64,000 nucleotides of DNA from Actinomycetes bacterium (GTDB lineage: Bacteria > Actinomycetota > Actinomycetes > Mycobacteriales > Mycobacteriaceae): positions 62,001 through 126,000 of the forward strand of contig JAEZZR010000005.1 of NCBI GenBank assembly GCA_023418505.1. Direction: 5' to 3'. This document shows, piece by piece, positions 58,600 through 64,000 of this stretch (its first letter is position 1; each line of letters opens with the position of its first letter). The notes beneath the pieces were generated by a model. The model did no database searches, had not been told where the DNA came from, and saw only the letters and a program-made list of their open reading frames with translations. The position numbers and the translations under genes are program-made.

Positions 58600-60096
58600 A
58601 TGGATCTAATCACCGGTGGCTTTTCCAGCCTCCTTGCTAGCTCGCCTGGATGGCAACTTGCCATTGTGTTGATTGATTACCTGATTAAATTCATTGCTAT
58701 CGGTTGGGTTCCGGAAAACCGCAATCCTTCTGCTTCTACCGCTTGGCTCGCAGTGATTCTGTTAATTCCCGTGCTTGGCCTGCCACTGTTCTTGTTGCTC
58801 GGCTCGAACAGTATTACGGGTAGGCGTCACCGCTTGCAGTCCGAAGCAAACCAGCTGATCCGCCAACGTACCGAGCACCTACCCGATATTCCGCATCACT
58901 CGCAGGTATCACCGGGATTGTTGGTTTCTCATAGGCTCGTGCGCCAATTAACAGCGATGCCCGCACTGACTAGCTCTTATTGCGGTATTAGTACCGAGTA
59001 CCACCAGTCTGTCAATCGAATGATCGAGACCATCGATGCCGCGCAACGCACCGTCCACGTGCAGTCCTATATTTTTGCTCTCGACGACACCACCGAGCCT
59101 TTCATTCAAGCTCTCGAGCGCGCACATAACCGCGGTATCTCGGTAAAAGTACTGGTCGATCCAATTGGCTCCTGGAAATATCCTGGCTATCGACGTTTGA
59201 AAAAGCGCCTCAATTCCTCAGAAATTCCATGGCATCCGATGTTGCCGGTGAGCCTCTTCCAGTTGCGCTGGCGTCGCCTTGATCTACGCAATCACCGAAA
59301 GATGATGATCGTCGATGGCGAGATTGTTTTCATGGGTTCCATGAATCTCATCGAGCCGGAATATCAGCAGCCGAAGAACCACGAGATTGGCCGCCAGTGG
59401 GTGGATACGTGGATCGAGTTGCGTGGGGAAGTGGCGCTCGCGTTCGACGCCGTGTTCGCCGTTGATTGGCAAAGTGAGCTTTACGACGCACCAAAAGAGC
59501 AAGCCGTATTGACTAGCTCTGACCTCGCTGCCGAAGAGGCCGGACATGAAGTGGTACAAGTGCTACCTTCTGGGCCTGGATTCTCTACCGAGCCGAATCT
59601 CCGTGTTTTCAATGACCTGATTTACCAAGCAAGCGAACGCATTATCGTGTGTAGCCCGTACTTTGTTCCGGATGAGTCCTTGCTGATGGCAATGACGACG
59701 GCTGCTTATAGCGGCATTGATGTAGAGCTATACGTGAATGAAAAGTCGGATCAATTCATGGTTGGCCATGCGCAGCGTTCTTATTACACCTCGCTGTTAG
59801 AATCCGGTGTAAAGATCCTACAGTATCCGGCACCAATGATCCTGCATTCAAAGTTCATGGTGATCGATAACAACGTAGCCGTTTTTGGCTCTTCCAACCT
59901 GGATATGCGTTCGTTTGGTTTGAACTATGAGATCACGCTGCTTACAGGTGCGAACCCGATCGTCGAACAACTAACTAAGATCGCAGACCAGTATCGCGAA
60001 ATCTGCATTCCACTTCAGCTTGAGCAGTGGAGTAGGCGCCCAGTACGCCAGCGCTACCTGGATAACGTCTTCCGGTTGACCTCGGCGCTACAGTAG
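58600..60096 (+). CDS. cls: Cardiolipin synthase
   Basis: Phospholipase-D-type enzyme that joins two phosphatidylglycerols into cardiolipin. It has 498 residues: two N-terminal membrane segments (about residues 17-34 and 47-68), then two PLD HKD motifs, NHRKMMIVDGEIVFMGSMN and LHSKFMVIDNNVAVFGSSN, each with complete His and Lys and a following Asp. ATG 58600 is followed at once by a hydrophobic N-terminus. The terminator at 60136 closes the transcript. Divergent pairing with a lipid-translocase-like TVP38 protein is suggestive but unproven. Confidence 0.93.
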   Translation: MDLITGGFSSLLASSPGWQLAIVLIDYLIKFIAIGWVPENRNPSASTAWLAVILLIPVLGLPLFLLLGSNSITGRRHRLQSEANQLIRQRTEHLPDIPHHSQVSPGLLVSHRLVRQLTAMPALTSSYCGISTEYHQSVNRMIETIDAAQRTVHVQSYIFALDDTTEPFIQALERAHNRGISVKVLVDPIGSWKYPGYRRLKKRLNSSEIPWHPMLPVSLFQLRWRRLDLRNHRKMMIVDGEIVFMGSMNLIEPEYQQPKNHEIGRQWVDTWIELRGEVALAFDAVFAVDWQSELYDAPKEQAVLTSSDLAAEEAGHEVVQVLPSGPGFSTEPNLRVFNDLIYQASERIIVCSPYFVPDESLLMAMTTAAYSGIDVELYVNEKSDQFMVGHAQRSYYTSLLESGVKILQYPAPMILHSKFMVIDNNVAVFGSSNLDMRSFGLNYEITLLTGANPIVEQLTKIADQYREICIPLQLEQWSRRPVRQRYLDNVFRLTSALQ

Positions 60097-60135
60097 GCGA
60101 GGAAAAATCTGGTGGCATGAAGCCAACAAGCAAAA

Positions 60136-60166
60136 AACCTAGGCGTGGAGCCTAGGTTAGATTTTT
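60136..60166. terminator. Bidirectional terminator between cls and tRNA-Leu
   Basis: Stem AACCTAGGC (60136-60144) with GCCTAGGTT (60150-60158), 5-base loop. On the reverse strand a run of six T follows (terminating the tRNA); on the forward strand AGATTTTT follows (terminating cls). Confidence 0.9.
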
Positions 60167-60167
60167 G

Positions 60168-60254
60168 TGTCCGGAGGGGGACTTGAACCCCCACGCCCGT
60201 TTAGTTGGGCACTAGCACCTCAAGCTAGCGCGTCTGCCATTCCGCCACCCGGAC
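60168..60254 (-). tRNA. tRNA-Leu (anticodon GAG)
   Basis: Reads CUC and CUU leucine codons. 87 bases on the reverse strand. Acceptor stem GTCCGGG pairs with TCCGGAC (one G-U), anticodon stem CTAGC/GCTAG closes the loop TTGAGGT with GAG in the middle, and there is a long class II variable arm (GCCC...GGGC), as expected of tRNA-Leu. The T arm is GGGGG-TTCAAGT-CCCCC. CCA is not encoded. A T-run terminator follows directly. Confidence 0.95.
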
Positions 60255-60451
60255 ATTGGGTTAGACATGCTTTCCAAGAAGCCTGGAATTAGCTGACCAC
60301 CAGGAACGCATGAATGCGAAAAGAGACTTTACCCTGGACTAACCGGCATGTCAAACTCCCAGGTTGAGGCAGAAAATAGTTAGCTTAACAACGAAGGGTT
60401 TCGGCGTATGTCTATGGCTTAACTTGTCCCAAAAAGTGTCCGCACTACCTC
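60255..60451. other. Intergenic region between tRNA-Leu and the small RNA promoter
   Basis: About 200 bases without an ORF. It contains the upstream region of tRNA-Leu (reverse strand) and a short palindrome CGCATGAATGCG near 60308. I see no direct repeat of the tRNA 3' end that would mark an attachment site. Confidence 0.4.
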
Positions 60452-60481
60452 TTGACATCACAATACTCAGTCACTTATAGT
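60452..60481 (+). promoter_or_regulatory. Near-consensus promoter for a small RNA
   Basis: Perfect -35 TTGACA (60452-60457) and -10 TATAGT (60476-60481), spacer 18 bases (17 if TTATAG is read). It is one of the best sigma-70-like promoters visible in the window. No ORF or ribosome binding site follows; only hairpins do. Confidence 0.75.
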
Positions 60482-60487
60482 GGCAAC

Positions 60488-60567
60488 CGGACAGCAAGGA
60501 CATGGTCCCTTGCTCTGAGTGAAGAGAGTCTGCTGGACGTAAGCGCCAGTTGGCTCTCTTTTATTTT
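60488..60567 (+). ncRNA. Predicted small RNA next to the Abi gene
   Basis: About 80 bases from the predicted start to the terminator. Hairpin 1: AGCAA plus GGAC (60493-60501) pairs with GTCC and TTGCT (60505-60514), with one bulged C and a 3-base loop. Hairpin 2: AGAGAG at 60523-60528 pairs with CTCTCT at 60554-60559, and CTGG at 60533 with CCAG at 60546. G-U pairs and one mismatch lie between, and the end is TTTTATTTT. The last bases overlap the reverse-strand stop codon of the Abi gene (60561-60563). No start codon with a ribosome binding site is present, so it is not a small ORF. Structured RNAs beside abiF-type genes are known; identity with those is not established here. Confidence 0.65.
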
Positions 60568-61289
60568 CCTGGTCGTTTGTTGAAAATTGCCGAAACTCGG
60601 CTTTGAGACGATACCCACGTCGACAGTTGTGGATCAATTGCGCGGATCAGTGCGAATGCTCTACGTGACTCGTCGATTACGTCCACATTCAGCAGACTGT
60701 CCATGTGTGCAACCTTATTGCGCAGCTCATTGCAGTGCACAACATTCCAATATGTTTGTGATCCGTCTCGATCTTCCACGTGGGGGAAGGCCGATTCAAT
60801 AGCTTCCTCCCAAAGTTTCTTCCGCCCCTGATTTTGAGGATTCGTAGTACTAGCGCCGGGGCGATGATTCGGTAGTACCACTTTCCAAAGACCAAATGTA
60901 GTATGTGCAAGCACATCATCATGATTAGGCACGCAGTCATGGCGAGGGTGAGTACTCGGTCGCCCTCTTACAGATGCTCTGGCACTCCTATTCGCCGAGG
61001 TTCTTTGTTGCGCAATTATCGAAGCTAAAGGAGCAGCCGGAACTTCGAGCAGCCAACTTTTAGGACGTCCTAGTTCCCGTTCATTCCAAGGCGTCAGTTT
61101 TTCGTCAATAGCATTTCTCACAATGATTTCTGTGAACGCCAGAACTTCCTTTACTGCCGACGATAGCTCCATGTGCCATTTGTATAGCGCTAAAGCATCT
61201 TTATAGTTTCCGTCACTCTCGGTAAGGAAGGGTTGCATCCGTGCAGTGGATAAACGGTTGAAAATGTCTTCTCGCCTCACACTTGTCAT
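60561..61289 (-). CDS. Abi-family (AbiD/AbiF-like) HEPN protein
   Basis: Abortive-infection-type protein, 242 residues. N-terminal RLSTARMQPFL and ALALYKWHMELSSAVKEVL, with FTEIIVRNAIDEKL, are typical of the Abi_2 group. FGLWKVVLPN follows, and near the C-terminus is ELRNKVAHMDSLL with Arg190, Asn191 and His195, the RNxxxH catalytic motif of HEPN ribonucleases. Start taken at ATG 61289; the frame is open 18 codons further. The gene is flanked by core genes and a tRNA, and a predicted small RNA converges on its stop codon. Likely role: RNA cleavage during phage infection, or a toxin held in check by the RNA. This is inference from family and context. Confidence 0.8.
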   Translation of the reverse strand: MTSVRREDIFNRLSTARMQPFLTESDGNYKDALALYKWHMELSSAVKEVLAFTEIIVRNAIDEKLTPWNERELGRPKSWLLEVPAAPLASIIAQQRTSANRSARASVRGRPSTHPRHDCVPNHDDVLAHTTFGLWKVVLPNHRPGASTTNPQNQGRKKLWEEAIESAFPHVEDRDGSQTYWNVVHCNELRNKVAHMDSLLNVDVIDESRRAFALIRAIDPQLSTWVSSQSRVSAIFNKRPGK

Positions 61290-61463
61290 CCAACCATATT
61301 GGCAACGGCATGATCGAGATAGTTCATCCACTTTTCCACGCATCTACCGGCGCTATTTTCGCTGTTTAAAGCTGGCAGAAAACTTCTCCAATGCAGCCTC
61401 CACCGACCAAAAAGCCGAAACTATCCCTTGCGCCCTGGGAGAAAATTTCGGCACACTGGTTTT

Positions 61464-61994
61464 ATGACTAATACTCCAAATTTCCCTGGCCCTGATCCCT
61501 ACGCACCGTTGAAAGACCTTCCTACCTTCGATCTATCCTCGCCAGATATCACTGACGGCGAGCAGATTGCTGAACAGTTCCGTGCCCCTAGCTCGGTATC
61601 TCCAGAACTGAATTGGGATAATCTGCCAGAAGGTACAAAGTCCATCGCCGTTACTTGCTTCGACCCAGACGCGCCTACGGCAGCAGGCTTTTGGCACTGG
61701 GCAGTGTTCAACATTCCTGCCGACGTTAAAGGCTTGCCTCAGGGTGCCGGCTCCGAGGATGGCGCAAAGCTTCCAGAAGGCGCTATCCAGCTAGTAGGAG
61801 ACTCTGGCCAGCGTGGCCACTTCGGCGCACAACCACCAGAGGGACACGGCCCACACCGTTACATGTATGCAGTACACGCTGTAGACGTAGAGGAACTAGA
61901 AGTTCCAGAAGACGCAACCCCAACGGTGCTTGGATTTAACCTTTACTTCCATTCCATTGCGCGCACCATCATCACGCCATGGTGGGAAAACTAA
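61464..61994 (+). CDS. PEBP-family protein (YbhB/YbcL type)
   Basis: Phosphatidylethanolamine-binding-protein fold, cytosolic in bacteria, with no defined physiological ligand. It has 176 residues. Family motifs CFDPDAPTAAGFWHW (DPDxP plus a pocket His) and the GPHRYMYAVHAVDV block (GxHR) are intact, and the C-terminus ends FHSIARTIITPWWEN. Start ATG 61464; the frame continues 12 codons upstream without similarity. It is divergent from the Abi gene and convergent with pyrD, 17 bases apart. Confidence 0.92.
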   Translation: MTNTPNFPGPDPYAPLKDLPTFDLSSPDITDGEQIAEQFRAPSSVSPELNWDNLPEGTKSIAVTCFDPDAPTAAGFWHWAVFNIPADVKGLPQGAGSEDGAKLPEGAIQLVGDSGQRGHFGAQPPEGHGPHRYMYAVHAVDVEELEVPEDATPTVLGFNLYFHSIARTIITPWWEN

Positions 61995-62011
61995 GTAAAA
62001 CTGCCTGCCCG

Positions 62012-63118
62012 TTAGGCGTCGTTAAGCCAAGGAAGTTCGCGTCCTACCGCGTCTGCAATCGATTCCAGACCGTGGGCGCGGACTTGCTTAGCTAGCCCAA
62101 GATGGATAGCACGGATCCAATCGGGTCCGCCGTAAATCATCGACGTATAGCCCTGCAGCAGGTGTGCACCTGCGCCGATACGCTCCCACGCCTGCTGTGG
62201 GGTTTCAATACCACCGACAGAGATCAGCACGAGTTGGTCACCAATATGGGCGCGAATGATCTTTAGTACTTCTAAAGATCGGGCAGCGACAGGTGGTCCG
62301 GAAACACCGCCGGCTCCCATTGCCTCAACGGTTTCAGAGTCTGTCAGTAAGCCATCACGGCTAATAGTGGTGTTGGTGGCCACGATTCCCGCGAGTCCCA
62401 ATTCAACAGCCAAATCAGCAACTGCGCGGATATCTTCGTCGCTTAGGTCAGGTGCGATCTTGACCAACACGGGCACCGAAGCTTCTTGCTGTACGGCTGC
62501 CAAAATCGGCTTCAAAGCTTCCACTGCTTGTAGATCACGAAGCCCTGGCGTGTTCGGTGAGGAAACGTTGACCACCATGAAATCTGCCAAATCAGACAAG
62601 GTCCGGGCAGAAGTGCGGTAATCGTCTTCGGCACCGTCCAGCGGAACTACTTTAGTTTTGCCGATATTGATGCCGATAACGCCATCGCCGCGGCGTGCTT
62701 TTAACCGCTCAGCAACCTCAGTGGCTCCGGGATTATTGAAGCCCATCCGGTTCAAAATGGCTCGATCTTCTTTCAAACGAAACAGACGAGGCTTCGGATT
62801 ACCCGGCTGTGCTTGCGCAGTTACGGTACCAATCTCGGCATAGCCAAAGCCGATCGGATCCCAACAATCTACTGCGGTAGCCCCTTTATCGAAACCAGCA
62901 GCTAAGCCCAACGGCCGGGGAAAATCGATACCAAGCACAGTTTGGCGCAACACCGGATCGTGTACTGGTAGAACGCGTGCTAAAGCCTGCTGCAGTTTTG
63001 GAGTACTTTGCAGCCCCTTTAAGCCGGAAGTGATGATGCCGTGAATCCGTTCCGGATCGAGCTGAAACATCACTTTTAGTGCAGCTTGGTAGGCCTTTGC
63101 CTGTAGATCAATTTTCAT
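62012..63118 (-). CDS. pyrD: Dihydroorotate dehydrogenase, class 2 (quinone)
   Basis: Oxidises dihydroorotate to orotate with FMN, passing electrons to the quinone pool; pyrimidine synthesis at the membrane. It has 368 residues. The N-terminal amphipathic helix ([24 protein letters not shown]) is the class 2 mark. FMN/substrate features are [51 protein letters not shown] (catalytic Ser), [19 protein letters not shown] and [15 protein letters not shown]. Start ATG 63118. Confidence 0.96.
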   Translation of the reverse strand: MKIDLQAKAYQAALKVMFQLDPERIHGIITSGLKGLQSTPKLQQALARVLPVHDPVLRQTVLGIDFPRPLGLAAGFDKGATAVDCWDPIGFGYAEIGTVTAQAQPGNPKPRLFRLKEDRAILNRMGFNNPGATEVAERLKARRGDGVIGINIGKTKVVPLDGAEDDYRTSARTLSDLADFMVVNVSSPNTPGLRDLQAVEALKPILAAVQQEASVPVLVKIAPDLSDEDIRAVADLAVELGLAGIVATNTTISRDGLLTDSETVEAMGAGGVSGPPVAARSLEVLKIIRAHIGDQLVLISVGGIETPQQAWERIGAGAHLLQGYTSMIYGGPDWIRAIHLGLAKQVRAHGLESIADAVGRELPWLNDA

Positions 63119-63159
63119 TTTTCTCAGCCGTCTCTCTTAATGGCCTTGTGTCTAACACA

Positions 63160-64000
63160 TTATTCAGATTCGTCGGTTCCGCCAGCGCCGGTAGGAAGCC
63201 GGTTAACTGGTTCGCGCAATGCTTTCGCTTCGGCGTCGGCCTCAGCTTGTGCTTTTTGCTCTGTAATCAGTGTGTCAATTTCGTCGGAAAGCAACTGATG
63301 CACTCCGCCACCTGATGCGGAATAGGAGTAGAGGTCGCCTGCCTCGGTCATCAATAGTGCTTGGGCGTCTGCAACCGTTGGGATCGTTGCCACTAGCACA
63401 GCGGTGCCGGAGGAAATATCGAATGCGGTCAACGTGCGATCTTCGGTAGAAGAGACCCAAATCAGGTTCCGGGATTCATCCCACGCCAGCGCCCACGGCC
63501 CTGGATTGGTTGGGGTGGCCTGGTGGAGGCGGATCACGTCGGTCATCGTGTAGATCAACAACTGGTTGCCTTTGGTATCGGCAGCTGCGATCACACCTTG
63601 TTGATTTACTACCGCAGGACCCACACCCAGCCCGGCGCGCAATCCATTACCCGAACGGGAGTTTTCCAGATCAATCTCGTGGATAGAGGTCTCGGGGCGG
63701 TTGATTTCAGCGAGCATTGTCTCGGTGGAAGCGTGTTCACCGGCCGCTTCTGGCACATAAGGCACGGCCACGAGCTGGCTGCCATGGCGGGACGCGGTGA
63801 AATCGATGGCTAATTCGCCATCATCGCCGTACACATCAATGCGGTTGGAATCTACGCGGTGGCCAATGATTCGACCATCATCTAGGCCAACGGCGGAAGA
63901 ATAGCCTTTGCCTTGGCCAATCGTGGCAGCATCGGTGCCACCTTGGCTGATGACGTGGATGCCATCCTCACATGGCAATACGGCAATATCGCCACCCGCG
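63160..64000 (-). CDS. Propeller-like conserved protein, 5' truncated
   Basis: The reading frame runs off the right edge (GGDIAVLPCEDG... is continuous), so the N-terminus and any signal peptide or lipobox are outside the window. Visible part 280 codons, rich in beta-strand-like repeats: HVISQGGTDAAT, VGLDDGRIIGHR, AVVNQQGVIAAADTKGNQLLIYTM, WALAWDESRNLIWVSSTEDRTLTAFDI. This resembles YncE/quinoprotein-type beta propellers. The C-terminal 45 residues are Ala/Glu-rich helical. Lies 41 bases upstream of pyrD on the same strand. Function unknown; a secreted or lipoprotein form is plausible but cannot be seen. Confidence 0.72.
   Translation of the reverse strand, partial: AGGDIAVLPCEDGIHVISQGGTDAATIGQGKGYSSAVGLDDGRIIGHRVDSNRIDVYGDDGELAIDFTASRHGSQLVAVPYVPEAAGEHASTETMLAEINRPETSIHEIDLENSRSGNGLRAGLGVGPAVVNQQGVIAAADTKGNQLLIYTMTDVIRLHQATPTNPGPWALAWDESRNLIWVSSTEDRTLTAFDISSGTAVLVATIPTVADAQALLMTEAGDLYSYSASGGGVHQLLSDEIDTLITEQKAQAEADAEAKALREPVNRLPTGAGGTDESE

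Noticed and set aside
60168..60254. tRNA-Leu as an integration site for a genomic island carrying the Abi gene
   Set aside because: The Abi side is the 5' side of the tRNA, no integrase is present, and I found no repeat of the tRNA 3' end.

Overview
The window is a chromosomal segment of a Corynebacterium species, read as such from the gene content: opcA, mptB, acnR, a RipA-type NlpC/P60 hydrolase, WhiA, a fused RibBA and a mycobacterial-type ferrochelatase. The gene order follows, from memory, the Mycobacterium tuberculosis stretch from about Rv1408 (rpe) to Rv1491c, with genes missing and added. Almost everything is core chromosome. Intact genes cover nearly all bases and I see no insertion sequence, prophage or CRISPR array.

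Layout. 1-4622: riboflavin block (rpe partial, ribD, ribE, ribBA, ribH) and a small PH-domain membrane protein. 4628-9709: uvrC, rapZ, yvcK, whiA. 9969-16489: gap, pgk, tpiA, ppc, secG, all forward. 16518-23343: the reverse pentose-phosphate operon tkt-tal-zwf-opcA-pgl. 23560-27516: heme O and heme A synthases (ctaB, ctaA convergent) and a two-gene ABC exporter. 27573-29288: mptB, a lipoarabinomannan/lipomannan mannosyltransferase. 29400-35899: the SUF iron-sulfur operon sufR-B-D-C-S-U-T. 35914-40497: a LysP-like permease, a stand-alone lycopene cyclase and an ABC-F protein. 40516-45469: reverse operon acn-acnR plus two paralogous class I glutamine amidotransferases. 45746-51553: a membrane protein, a RipA-type peptidoglycan hydrolase with a long structured leader, and a moxR-DUF58-VWA chaperone operon. 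51660-60096: ferrochelatase, two conserved proteins of unknown function, an NfeD-SPFH pair, a glutathionyl-hydroquinone-reductase-like protein, an HTH protein, a TVP38 protein and cardiolipin synthase. 60168-64000: tRNA-Leu(GAG), a predicted small RNA, an Abi-family HEPN protein, a PEBP protein, pyrD and a 5'-truncated propeller-like protein.

The genes combine into a central-metabolism core: lower glycolysis and anaplerosis facing the pentose-phosphate operon, heme maturation feeding cytochrome oxidase, Fe-S assembly next to an Fe-S client (aconitase) and its repressor, and an envelope block.

The part that stands out is 60452-61289. A near-consensus promoter drives a short, two-hairpin RNA that ends in a strong terminator at the stop codon of a convergent Abi/HEPN gene carrying an intact RNxxxH ribonuclease motif. 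This looks like an RNA-linked abortive-infection or toxin-antitoxin unit. Second in interest is the roughly 500-base region before the RipA-type hydrolase. It carries a CRP/GlxR-like site and several mutually exclusive base-pairing possibilities, the last of which abuts the ribosome binding site.
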